Program-made: the position numbers and the translations under genes
The notes under the pieces: generated by a model
Told to the model about the DNA's origin: nothing
The model's input: only the letters and a program-made list of their open reading frames with translations
Databases searched by the model: none
Part shown: positions 1-5,869 of the stretch, piece by piece
How positions within the stretch are numbered: position 1 is the first letter of the stretch
How the letters are laid out: each line of letters begins with the position of its first letter
Source of the DNA: Galbitalea sp036271795
GTDB taxonomy: Bacteria; Actinomycetota; Actinomycetes; Actinomycetales; Microbacteriaceae
Length of the DNA stretch: 7,049 bases
Assembly: GCA_036271795.1 (NCBI GenBank)
Contig: DATAZY010000064.1
Location: forward strand, 1 to 7,049
Direction: 5' to 3'

Positions 1-236
1 GGTTGGTCGGGATCATCGGACTGCCGGTGTCTCTCGGTGTCGCGACGCTGTTCCACCGCTACGTCGAGGTGCCATCGCAGCGCCTCGCTCACCGGGTCGG
101 CACGCGGATGGCGCGGCCGAAGGTGCTGGCTTCTTCGACGGTGGATGCGGCTACCGGACCCATCCCGATCGTCGAGGCACCGCAGCTCGAGTACGCCGGC
201 GGCGCGGAGCTCCCGCACTACGCCGCGATGCGCTAA
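1..236 (+). CDS. Membrane acyltransferase (acyltransferase-3/OafA-like), C-terminal fragment
   Basis: Only the last 77 or so codons are in the window; the frame is open from the left edge and ends at TAA 234-236. The visible protein starts in a hydrophobic stretch (VGIIGLPVSLGVATLF), followed by HRYVEVPSQRLAHR and then a roughly 45-residue soluble tail. A last transmembrane helix followed by an aromatic residue and an 'E-x-P' motif (here YVEVPSQRL) is the usual ending of acyltransferase-3 family proteins, which transfer acyl groups to cell-surface glycans or lipids. That family placement is from memory of the motif; the catalytic histidine region lies outside the window. The tail after the helix should be cytoplasmic or peripheral and carries no recognised domain. 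The next gene starts 44 bp downstream on the same strand, so co-transcription is possible. An MFS or another polytopic membrane protein is the main alternative. Confidence 0.6.
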   Translation, partial: LVGIIGLPVSLGVATLFHRYVEVPSQRLAHRVGTRMARPKVLASSTVDAATGPIPIVEAPQLEYAGGAELPHYAAMR

Positions 237-280
237 CTCGCTTCTAGCCGCGGGTGGTCGCGACTGCCAGACTGTGCAGC

Positions 281-1819
281 ATGTCGATGGCGCCCGATTC
301 CGCCCCCTTCCCATCCCCCTTTCCATTCCCCTTTCCATTCGGTGTCGCCAGCGGCGACGTGTCCGACAGTGCCGTGGTGCTGTGGACCAAACTCGCGACG
401 CCCGGGTCATCCGTCACCTGGTTCTGTGCGCCGGATGACGGCGAGGGTCGGCAGCAAACGGGCGCGGCCGTGAGCGACCCGACCACCGGCTCCGTCCATG
501 TGCTCGTCGAGGGTCTCGCCTCGGGGAGCCGTTACCGCTACTGGTTCGAGACCGACGGGAAGCGGTCACCCGAGGGACGGTTCCGCACGATCCCCGTTAA
601 TCGTCCGGCGCGATTTGCGGTGGTCTGCTGCGCCAAGTTCAATTCCGGATTCTTCAACGCCTATCGCGCGATCGCCGAGATGGATGACCTCGACTTCGTC
701 CTCCATCTCGGCGACTACATCTACGAGGCGGCTGAAGTTCCCGTCGGCAAGCAGACTCCGGGCGCGAACATCGGGCGTCCGATGGATCCGCTGGGCACCT
801 GCATCAGCTACGCCGACTACGACACCCGCTACCGGGAGTACCGTGACGATGCCGACCTGCGGCTGCTGCATTCGCGGCACGCGATGATCGCAACGATCGA
901 CGACCACGAGCTCTCCGACAACGCCTGGGAGGGCGGCGCCGACGAGCACGATCCGTCTCGCGACGGCAGTTGGGATGACCGAAAGCGGGTTGCGATCTCG
1001 GTATGGAGCGACTGGATGCCGACGCTGCGCAATCCGTTCGGTGGAGCTGGCCACGGCGGAGCTGGCCACGGCGGAGCCGGCCACAGCGGAGCCGGCCACA
1101 GCGACGACCACATCTGGCAGGAGATTTCTCTGGGTGAGGCCGGTCGCATCCTGCTCTGCGAGGCTCGCCTGGCTCGGAGCAACCCGGCCGATCCCGACGG
1201 TCCGGAGAAGACGGAGCTCGGTTCCGAGCAGCAGGACTGGCTGATGGACGCACTGGCCACGCCGAGTCCCGGATGGACGTTCGTCGCAATGCCGTCGATG
1301 ATCGCCAGCGTCGAGGGCGCCGCCAGCGACCCGGATGCCCTGTTCGCGCTTCGCAAGCTGAAGCTCACCGATCCGGACGCCGTGGAGACCTTCCACGATT
1401 TGTGGGGCGTGTTTGGCTACGAGAAAGCCCAGCTGCTTGCGGCAATCCATGCCGCCGAACGCACGGTCGTGCTCAGTGGCGACGTGCACTTCTCGGCGGA
1501 GCACATCACGACGCCGGACGGTTCCGGCTTCGTGGAATGGACCGTGACATCCATCACCTCACCGAACCTCGACGACAAGATGGGCTGGCCGCGCGGGGCA
1601 GAATCGAAGGACTACGAGGCAGCGCTGCTGCGGATGCTGCCCGACCTGCAGTGGTGCGACCTCGACAGCCACGGATTCCTCGTCGTCGAGTCGGGGCTGC
1701 AGGCGGTCTCCTGCCAGTGGTGGTTCGTCGACCAGGTCAAGGAACTCAGCAATGTCGTGACCATGGGCCGCCAGGTCGTTCTGCCGGCGAACCCCCAGGG
1801 CGAGGCGCAGCCGGTCTAA
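281..1819 (+). CDS. PhoD-like metallophosphatase (alkaline phosphatase D family), no visible export signal
   Basis: The product is 512 residues from ATG 281. PhoD-family enzymes are metal-dependent phosphomono/diesterases. Visible motifs in order: PFPFGVASGDVSDSAVVLWTKL (about residues 17-38), the entry to the N-terminal beta-sandwich domain; CCAKFNSGFFNAYRAI (116-131); metal-binding HLGDYIYE (142-149); IDDHELSDN (206-214), matching the family's (W)DDHE-x-x-(N/D)N motif; and LSGDVHFSAE (398-407), the C-terminal GD-x-H metal site. Length and motif order are normal for the family. Two features are odd. There is no Tat or Sec signal peptide, although most PhoD proteins are exported through Tat. 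Two tandem repeats also lie in frame: PF-P-rich at residues 9-20 and GGAGH x4 at 254-273. The start is uncertain: no Shine-Dalgarno is visible before ATG 281, ATG 287 or GTG 254 (nine codons earlier); 281 is chosen as the first ATG. The gene stands alone, convergent with the channel gene. Confidence 0.85.
   Translation: MSMAPDSAPFPSPFPFPFPFGVASGDVSDSAVVLWTKLATPGSSVTWFCAPDDGEGRQQTGAAVSDPTTGSVHVLVEGLASGSRYRYWFETDGKRSPEGRFRTIPVNRPARFAVVCCAKFNSGFFNAYRAIAEMDDLDFVLHLGDYIYEAAEVPVGKQTPGANIGRPMDPLGTCISYADYDTRYREYRDDADLRLLHSRHAMIATIDDHELSDNAWEGGADEHDPSRDGSWDDRKRVAISVWSDWMPTLRNPFGGAGHGGAGHGGAGHSGAGHSDDHIWQEISLGEAGRILLCEARLARSNPADPDGPEKTELGSEQQDWLMDALATPSPGWTFVAMPSMIASVEGAASDPDALFALRKLKLTDPDAVETFHDLWGVFGYEKAQLLAAIHAAERTVVLSGDVHFSAEHITTPDGSGFVEWTVTSITSPNLDDKMGWPRGAESKDYEAALLRMLPDLQWCDLDSHGFLVVESGLQAVSCQWWFVDQVKELSNVVTMGRQVVLPANPQGEAQPV
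305..340 (+). repeat. Three-copy 12-bp tandem repeat at the 5' end of the phosphatase gene
   Basis: The unit CCCTTTCCATTC occurs perfectly at 317-328 and 329-340, and a copy with two mismatches sits at 305-316. The period is a multiple of three, so the repeat encodes PFPS-PFPF-PFPF in the phosphatase. Copy changes would alter protein length without breaking the frame. It lies immediately before the conserved FGVASGDV segment, in the position where a signal peptide or linker would normally be. Confidence 0.85.
1040..1099 (+). repeat. Four-copy 15-bp tandem repeat encoding GGAGH
   Basis: Four contiguous 15-bp units of the form GGN-GGA-GCN-GGC-CAC run at 1040-1054, 1055-1069, 1070-1084 and 1085-1099. 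The last unit begins AGC, so the protein reads GGAGH, GGAGH, GGAGH, SGAGH. Divergence between units is limited to codon third positions and the G-to-S change, which points to recent expansion. The insert falls between the conserved 'WSDWMPTLRNPFG' and 'IWQEISLGEAGRILL' segments, probably a surface loop. Confidence 0.9.
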
Positions 1820-1824
1820 GTCGG

Positions 1825-1910
1825 ACCTGGTCTCGATAACGGCGGCTTCGCGCGCGAAGCCACGAAGGTCGAATAGCCGCGGCAAAGCCCGGCGTCACCG
1901 AGACTCCAGG
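1825..1910. repeat. Palindromic intergenic element between convergent genes
   Basis: The convergent intergenic region 1820-1915 contains nested dyads. The outer arms are CCTGGTCTCG (1826-1835) and CGAGACTCCAGG (1899-1910), which pair with a small bulge and one wobble. Inside is a perfect 18-bp palindrome, GGCTTCGCGCGCGAAGCC (1844-1861). The GGTCTCGATA...CGAGAC arrangement resembles the REP-like palindromes that I recall as common between genes in Microbacteriaceae; this is inference. There is no T-tract on either strand, so it is not a standard intrinsic terminator, although a transcript from either strand could fold into a strong hairpin. Confidence 0.5.
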
Positions 1911-1915
1911 ACAAG

Positions 1916-3970
1916 CTAGTCCTCAGCCAGAACGATGACCTTGTCGCGGTCGGCGAAGGTGATCGTGTCGGCCTTCTTCGGGTTGACGGCAACGCCGTAC
2001 GCGCGCTCGGAGTTGTGCGCGTCGGCCGCGATTCGGTAACCGATGGCCGTCTCACCACGACGGCGAGCCGCCTCGAGAACGGCGTAGAAATTCACGGTGG
2101 CGCCGGGTGTGATGTAGAGCTCGGCCGGGCGCAGGTAAATCTCGCTGCCCTCACTCGAAAACAGCGTGTCAAATACGCCGGTCAACTGCTTGTTCTCGGA
2201 GACCTGCGAGAGCATCAGGCTGATGAGCTTATCGCTGACGATGAAGTCGTCGGCTTTCGTCACTTCGGCGAGCTCGCGGTTGCGGTCATCCAGCATCTCG
2301 GACACGACACTCAGGTCGACACCTGCCCGCTCCCCGATGTCGCGCAGGTGAAGCAGAGTGATGAGCGTCCTGGCGTCGGCGCGCTGGGTTTCGAGGATGT
2401 CCTTGTAGGCGAGGACGATGATGTGGTCGAACTTCTTGACGTCGAGGCTCTCCAGCACAGCGCGGCTGGTGGAGTCGCCGCGCGTGAAGTGCACCGGCAG
2501 TTTCGGGAAGGCGGCGAAGGCCGGCGATTCCACATCCGCGACCACCGTTACCGTCGAGCCGGGTGCAACGTACTCGCTCAGCTCCTGCAGCATCGCGTGC
2601 AGGCCGGAGTTGTAGCCGAGCACGAGCGTGTGCTCCGGCTTCTTCTTGAGAGGCTTCGCCGAACTGATGGATGCCGTGTCCGGCACACCCAGATCGTCGC
2701 CGAGGTGGATGGTGCTGTCGTCCTCCGCGATGAGGATGAGCTGGTCGCCGGCCGCATAGATGGTGTCGGCCGGCGGGTTGATGAGCACCTCCTCGCCTTT
2801 GACCAGTCCCATGACGGTCGAGTCGGAGAAAGCGAGCTGGGTGTCGAAGTAGGTCTTTCCGACCAGCGCCGGCTGTTCGGTGAAGTAGATCTCGTCGCCA
2901 TCGAAGTCGAGCAGCTCGGTGTAGACCACGCTGAGTCCGCTCTGGCGGCAGGTCTGCACGGTGATGCGACTGATCAGGTCGCTGGCGAGCACCCAGTGTG
3001 CCTCCTGCTTGCCGACGAGGTTCGCGGCTTCCAGGTTGTTCGGGTCCTGGATCTCGCCGACGATGTGGAACTCGTTCGCCCCGCGTCCCGGGTTATTGGT
3101 CAGGGCCAGCGTGGTCTTGATGACGAGCGAGTCCGGGTCATCCGCCCCCTCGGGAGCAAGGATGATCACACTGCGAGCGCCGCTCGGATTGCCGAGCTCG
3201 AGGTCGATCAGGCTCATCGGGTCGCCGCTGCGGGTGATGACCCGAGTGTTGCCGGTCTTCGGGAAGTGCGAGCGGATCGCATCATCCATCTCGATCTTGT
3301 CGTAGTCGGCGAGGATCACGATGGATGCCCTGCGCCGCGACTCATTCGCGACCATCAGCTCCGAGACGATCGGGAACACCTTCGCGCTCCAGCCGAGGAT
3401 GAGCGTGTGATCCTTCTCGAGCACTTTCGAGCCGCCCTTACGGAGGTCCTCGACCTTGCTGTCGAACGCGCTCGAGATGATACCGATCAGACTGGCGGCG
3501 ATGAAGATGCCGACCAGCGTGATGATGAGGCTGGCGACACGGTAGCCCCAGCCTTCGTCCGAGCCCATGGTGCCGGTGTCGAGAGTGCGCAGTAGGTTCT
3601 GCCAGAGCGCCTCGCCGAAGGGGAACTGCGCCGGCTTGTCGCCCTGCGGGAAGATGTGGAACACCTCGAGAATTACCGCGACCAGCAGGATGAAAATGAA
3701 GGTCACCAGCCCCAGCAGGGCAATGATTGCGCCGGTGCCTCGCGCCATGATGTTGTCGAAACGGTAGCGAATCCTGTCGCCGAAACTGATCTTCTTCACG
3801 GGACTCTCCTGCTGGTGTGGGGCTTGTATGGCGATGCTATCGGTCGACGGAGCCGCCGAGGACTTCTCATTGCCGGGCGGCAACGGGACTGCCGCATGGG
3901 AATCCTTGAGGGCGGCGTGGAATGCGTCGCGGCGCATTTGCCGCCGTCGCCGTTCGCTGAGCGATGCCAT
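1916..3970 (-). CDS. CASTOR/POLLUX-like ion channel with two RCK/Rossmann-type domains
   Basis: The product is 684 residues from ATG 3970. Residues 1-57 are a basic, Pro/Ser-rich cytoplasmic tail. A first membrane helix spans about 78-102 (GTGAIIALLGLVTFIFILLV), a pore region about 118-144 contains LDTGTMGSDEGWGYR, and a second helix spans about 145-168. Two nucleotide-binding-like folds follow: HTLILGWSAKVFPIVSEL at 188-205 and HTLVLGYNSGLHAMLQEL at 447-464. Both begin with the same HTL-(I/V)-LG pattern, so the regulatory part looks internally duplicated. The two-helix pore plus tandem RCK-like domains, the GWS motif in place of GxGxxG, and the absence of a TVGYG filter fit the CASTOR/POLLUX family, known in plants as Ca2+-regulated cation channels. 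Ion specificity here cannot be read from sequence. The start is ambiguous: an in-frame GTG at 3799 has a much better ribosome site. The gene lies 33 bp downstream of the 155-residue membrane protein and is probably co-transcribed with it. A plain TrkA-N/potassium channel protein is the alternative name. Confidence 0.8.
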   Translation of the reverse strand: MASLSERRRRQMRRDAFHAALKDSHAAVPLPPGNEKSSAAPSTDSIAIQAPHQQESPVKKISFGDRIRYRFDNIMARGTGAIIALLGLVTFIFILLVAVILEVFHIFPQGDKPAQFPFGEALWQNLLRTLDTGTMGSDEGWGYRVASLIITLVGIFIAASLIGIISSAFDSKVEDLRKGGSKVLEKDHTLILGWSAKVFPIVSELMVANESRRRASIVILADYDKIEMDDAIRSHFPKTGNTRVITRSGDPMSLIDLELGNPSGARSVIILAPEGADDPDSLVIKTTLALTNNPGRGANEFHIVGEIQDPNNLEAANLVGKQEAHWVLASDLISRITVQTCRQSGLSVVYTELLDFDGDEIYFTEQPALVGKTYFDTQLAFSDSTVMGLVKGEEVLINPPADTIYAAGDQLILIAEDDSTIHLGDDLGVPDTASISSAKPLKKKPEHTLVLGYNSGLHAMLQELSEYVAPGSTVTVVADVESPAFAAFPKLPVHFTRGDSTSRAVLESLDVKKFDHIIVLAYKDILETQRADARTLITLLHLRDIGERAGVDLSVVSEMLDDRNRELAEVTKADDFIVSDKLISLMLSQVSENKQLTGVFDTLFSSEGSEIYLRPAELYITPGATVNFYAVLEAARRRGETAIGYRIAADAHNSERAYGVAVNPKKADTITFADRDKVIVLAED
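3797..3810 (-). promoter_or_regulatory. Shine-Dalgarno and alternative internal GTG start of the channel gene
   Basis: Read on the minus strand the sequence is AGGAGAGTCCCGTG: an AGGAG ribosome site six bases before an in-frame GTG (codon 58 of the long form). It is nearly identical to the site of the upstream gene (AGGAGATCCCGTG at 4469-4481). Starting here gives a 627-residue protein beginning (M)KKISFGDRIRYRFDN, about 20 residues before the first membrane helix. The upstream ATG 3970 has only a G-run (GGGGGAC) before it. Confidence 0.6.
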
Positions 3971-4003
3971 CTGTCCCCCGGGTCAAGCTCGTCGAGACCC
4001 GCG

Positions 4004-4471
4004 CTAACGCTGGCCGAGTGCCGCCAGCGCGATGATCGCAATGATGACGATCACGAAGCCGATGGCGATGAGCCAGGTGATCCCGACGCGCTTCCAGTAG
4101 CTCCAGTAGTGCACTTCTGCGCCGCTCGCACGCAGCGCCGTGATGATGTCGTTGACTCCCGACTTCGAGTCCATGACGCCACCGGCGATTTCGCCGGCGA
4201 GCCCACCGAATCCCTGCACCATGGTCGAGCCGATCGAGAAGTCGACCATCTTGCGCACTCCACCGACGAGGAGTCGTAGTCGGGTCGCCCGGCCGCGCAC
4301 CACGACCTGGTTGGCGGGGACGTCGAAGACGCTCTCGGTGCGGTTGCCGGCACCGTCGATCTTGGAGAGCTGGAAGGTTTTCTTGTCGGTATCCACATCG
4401 ATGGCTGCGGAAGTGGCGCTGAACATCGTGAAGCCGTCGTAGAGCTGGACGCGCTTGGTAACAATTGGCAC
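4004..4471 (-). CDS. Small C-terminally anchored membrane protein with YWSxxKR motif
   Basis: The product is 155 residues with a GTG start at 4471, chosen because GAGGAG lies seven or so bases upstream. Residues 1-115 are soluble: alternating short strands (KTFQLSKIDGAGNRTESVFDV, then NQVVVRGRATRLRLLVGG, then KMVDFSIGS) followed by a Gly-rich segment (84-100) and a short helix (NDIITALRASG). Then come YWSYWKR at 122-128 and a single hydrophobic helix at about 131-151, ending in a four-residue tail. The positively charged KR just before the helix suggests that the soluble part is cytoplasmic and the C-terminus is outside. The beta-rich body followed by a helix is reminiscent of bacterial PH-like domains, but I cannot confirm this and recognise no named family. 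The gene sits directly upstream of the channel gene, 33 bp from its long start, and shares the YWSxxKR-plus-helix ending with the fragment at 6846-7049. A role as a channel-associated or membrane-adaptor protein is inference from position only. Confidence 0.75.
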   Translation of the reverse strand: MPIVTKRVQLYDGFTMFSATSAAIDVDTDKKTFQLSKIDGAGNRTESVFDVPANQVVVRGRATRLRLLVGGVRKMVDFSIGSTMVQGFGGLAGEIAGGVMDSKSGVNDIITALRASGAEVHYWSYWKRVGITWLIAIGFVIVIIAIIALAALGQR

Positions 4472-4475
4472 GGGA

Positions 4476-4482
4476 TCTCCTC
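4476..4482 (-). promoter_or_regulatory. Ribosome binding site for the 155-residue membrane protein
   Basis: On the minus strand GAGGAGATCCC precedes the GTG at 4471-4469. The strong AGGAG at good spacing decides this GTG start over any other, since no nearby in-frame ATG has a comparable site. Confidence 0.75.
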
Positions 4483-4504
4483 GGTACTGGTCGGGCTGGC
4501 GCTA

Positions 4505-4534
4505 AATCTAGCGCTCGCCGCCACGCGCTGTCGC
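4505..4534 (-). promoter_or_regulatory. Candidate promoter of the membrane protein/channel unit with overlapping dyad
   Basis: On the minus strand a -35-like GCGACA (4534-4529) is followed after 18 bp by a -10-like TAGATT (4510-4505), which would start transcription about 25-30 bases before the GTG at 4471. A perfect inverted repeat, GCGCTA-N4-TAGCGC (4499-4514), covers the -10 box and could be an operator. Both boxes are imperfect matches to the sigma-70 consensus, so this is a candidate only. Confidence 0.35.
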
Positions 4535-4542
4535 TAGGGAAT

Positions 4543-4639
4543 TACTGCTCAGAAAAGCTGCTGCTCAGAGAAGTTGCTGCTCAGAAAAGTTGCTACTCAG
4601 AAAAGTTGCTACTCACTAAAAAGACGGGCTCACAAAAAG
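4543..4639. repeat. Array of 16-bp direct repeats (core CTCAGAAAAG)
   Basis: Four clear 16-bp units (consensus TGCTGCTCAGAAAAGT) run at 4543-4558, 4559-4574, 4575-4590 and 4591-4606, followed by a degraded copy at 4607-4622. The core CTCAGAAAAG or a variant begins at 4548, 4564, 4580, 4596, 4612 (CTCACTAAAAAG) and 4629 (CTCACAAAAAG), so six cores are spaced 16, 16, 16, 16 and 17 bp apart. The last two merge with the T-tracts of the terminator at 4633-4671 (read on the minus strand). A 16-bp period is not a multiple of three and no gene crosses it, so it is non-coding. It is visibly richer in A/T than its surroundings and lies upstream of the candidate promoter of the 4004-4471 gene. Confidence 0.85.
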
Positions 4640-4671
4640 ACGGGCCGCCATCCTCCCAGAATGACGGCCCG
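4618..4671 (-). terminator. Intrinsic terminator of the six-helix membrane protein gene, with two T-tracts
   Basis: Read on the minus strand, CGGGCCGTCAT (4671-4661) pairs with ATGGCGGCCCG (4651-4641) across a 9-base loop. This is an 11-bp stem with a single G-U pair, followed at once by TCTTTTTG (4640-4633). A second GCCCGTCTTTTT run (4629-4618) follows and repeats the stem foot plus T-tract. It lies 18 bp beyond the stop codon of the gene at 4689-5204 and should insulate the downstream minus-strand pair from it. Confidence 0.85.
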
Positions 4672-4688
4672 CCGGTCCGGGGAACGGC

Positions 4689-5204
4689 TTACTTGCGAAT
4701 CGCGATCAGGATGCCGGCAAGCAGGAGCAGCACCGCATAAAGCACGGAGACGACGAGGCCGATCGTGCTGGACAGGAACGGCCCGATCAGCTGATTCAGT
4801 AACACGATGACAATGACGATGGCCGCGAGAAGGAAGAACACGTTCGCGGCATTCGAGAACAGCAGGCGGCTCATGACCAGGATGCCGCTGACGAGCGTAC
4901 CGGCCAGCGCGAACCAGATGCCGATGATCAGGATGAGACCGAGGCTGACCAACCCGCCAATCGTAAGGATCGCCCACCCGATAGTTGCGACGGCGAAGGC
5001 AACCCGCAGAACCAGGGGTGCCGAGCGGCCGAAAATCAGGAACAGGAAGGCGAGCGTGAGTGCGGCATCCACGATGATGCCCACCCAGGCCCCGCCGAGC
5101 GACGGCGCGAAATAAACGAACAGGATGGCGAGCCCGGCGAGGAGACCGGCGAGCGCGATCAGCAGGCCGACTACGGGACGCCGTGCGGGGGCACTTGTTG
5201 TCAT
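4689..5204 (-). CDS. Hypothetical six-helix integral membrane protein
   Basis: The product is 171 residues from ATG 5204, almost entirely hydrophobic. Predicted helices lie at about 11-32, 38-58, 64-84, 86-108, 118-138 and 146-169. The N-terminus has the basic stretch APARRP and the C-terminus ends IAIRK, so both ends are probably cytoplasmic. No catalytic or transport motif is recognisable and I do not assign a family. No strong Shine-Dalgarno precedes the ATG (the upstream sequence is TATCCTTCCGCC). It begins 57 bp after the stop of the TetR-type gene on the same strand and ends at a strong terminator, so tetR and this gene may form a two-gene unit. If so, it might be a target or partner of the regulated pathway, but nothing in the sequence says which. 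Confidence 0.75.
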   Translation of the reverse strand: MTTSAPARRPVVGLLIALAGLLAGLAILFVYFAPSLGGAWVGIIVDAALTLAFLFLIFGRSAPLVLRVAFAVATIGWAILTIGGLVSLGLILIIGIWFALAGTLVSGILVMSRLLFSNAANVFFLLAAIVIVIVLLNQLIGPFLSSTIGLVVSVLYAVLLLLAGILIAIRK

Positions 5205-5261
5205 GGCGGAAGGATATTGCAGGGATGGCCTGCGGGGCCAGAACCATTGCGCGGCGAGTCG

Positions 5262-5834
5262 TCAGCCCCTGACGACGGCTATCGCGGTGAGTTCTGCGAA
5301 CAGGTCTTGCTCGATGTCGATGAGCGATCGATCGGCGCCATCCGCGATCCATTGGGCGAACGACATCCGAAAGACCGTGACCCCGGATTCTGCCGCCAGG
5401 GTCGCAGCGGGCTCTCGAATGCCGCGCTCGCGCAGCGCGCCCGCCATCGCGGTCGCCAGCGACGACATCTTGTGGAGCTCACGCTCCTGCAGCTGCGGAT
5501 TCGCGGCGATCACTTTGGTTCGCTGTCGCGAGGATGCGCGCCGGTCGTCCGAAAAGAACCGCGCGGCGCTGCTGACACCGGCGATCACGATCTCGAGCGG
5601 GCTTCCGCCATCGGGCGCCGCTTCGATCCCGTCGAGGAAACTCTGTTGGAAGAGCTCGGCGCCGCCGAAGAGTGCTTCGCGCTTGTCGGCGAAGTGGCGG
5701 AAGAAGGTGCGCTCGGTGAGACCCGCCGCCTGCGCGATCTCGGCGACGGTCGTCTCCTCGAAGCCCTTGGTCGCATACAGCTCGAGCGCAGCGCTGTGCA
5801 GGCGTTCTACCGCTCCGGGCTCCCATCTGACCAT
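5262..5834 (-). CDS. TetR/AcrR-family transcriptional repressor
   Basis: The product is 190 residues from ATG 5834. Residues 10-56 form the typical TetR DNA-binding domain: helix 1 (AVERLHSAALELYATKGFEETT), then the helix-turn-helix TTVAEIAQAAGLTERTFFRHF at 28-48, followed by DKREALF, a hallmark ending. The remaining 130 or so residues are an alpha-helical ligand-binding and dimerisation domain whose ligand cannot be predicted. Length is normal for the family. The gene is divergent from the SDR gene; the 109 bp between the two starts contain paired operator-like repeats, the usual sign of a TetR protein repressing itself and a neighbour. No Shine-Dalgarno is visible before ATG 5834, and a good -10 box (TATGAT) ends seven bases upstream, so the mRNA may be leaderless. 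The 171-residue membrane protein follows 57 bp downstream. Confidence 0.9.
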   Translation of the reverse strand: MVRWEPGAVERLHSAALELYATKGFEETTVAEIAQAAGLTERTFFRHFADKREALFGGAELFQQSFLDGIEAAPDGGSPLEIVIAGVSSAARFFSDDRRASSRQRTKVIAANPQLQERELHKMSSLATAMAGALRERGIREPAATLAAESGVTVFRMSFAQWIADGADRSLIDIEQDLFAELTAIAVVRG

Positions 5835-5837
5835 TCG

Positions 5838-5850
5838 CTGATCATATCAG
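5838..5850. promoter_or_regulatory. Short perfect dyad next to the tetR start
   Basis: CTGAT-CAT-ATCAG is a perfect 5-bp inverted repeat with a 3-bp spacer. It overlaps the likely -10 box of tetR and adjoins operator-like site 1. It is shorter than, and only partly similar to, the two larger sites, so it may be a half-conserved third site or chance. Confidence 0.35.
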
Positions 5851-5869
5851 TGATGACAGACACTGACAT
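5841..5869 (-). promoter_or_regulatory. Candidate tetR promoter (possibly leaderless)
   Basis: On the minus strand ATGTCA (5869-5864) is followed after 17 bp by TATGAT (5846-5841), a five-of-six match to the -10 consensus. Transcription would begin about seven bases further on, at or near the A of ATG 5834. The -35 box lies inside operator-like site 1. Confidence 0.55.

Noticed and set aside
566..1504. Minus-strand open frame of 312 codons opposite the phosphatase gene
   Set aside because: Antisense shadow of a gene with all PhoD motifs; the frame stays open because of high GC and the 15-bp repeat.
2015..3595. Long plus-strand open frame (526 codons) opposite the channel gene
   Set aside because: It is the antisense shadow of a clearly recognised channel protein; its translation is low-complexity, rich in V, D, E and R, with no domain.
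3656..4279. Plus-strand open frame of 207 codons across the channel start and small membrane protein
   Set aside because: It overlaps two supported minus-strand genes and has no recognisable domain or ribosome site that I could support.
4543..4639. CRISPR array or plasmid iterons
   Set aside because: The units are contiguous with no unique spacers, no cas gene is present, and there is no replication initiator gene nearby.
5205..5261. Independent promoter for the 171-residue membrane protein (CAATAT near 5214)
   Set aside because: The -10 match is only three of six and no -35 box stands out; read-through from tetR is equally likely.
4630..5352. Minus-strand open frame of 240 codons across the terminator, membrane protein and tetR end
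   Set aside because: Its product is an Arg/Pro-rich shadow; it crosses a strong terminator and two better-supported genes.
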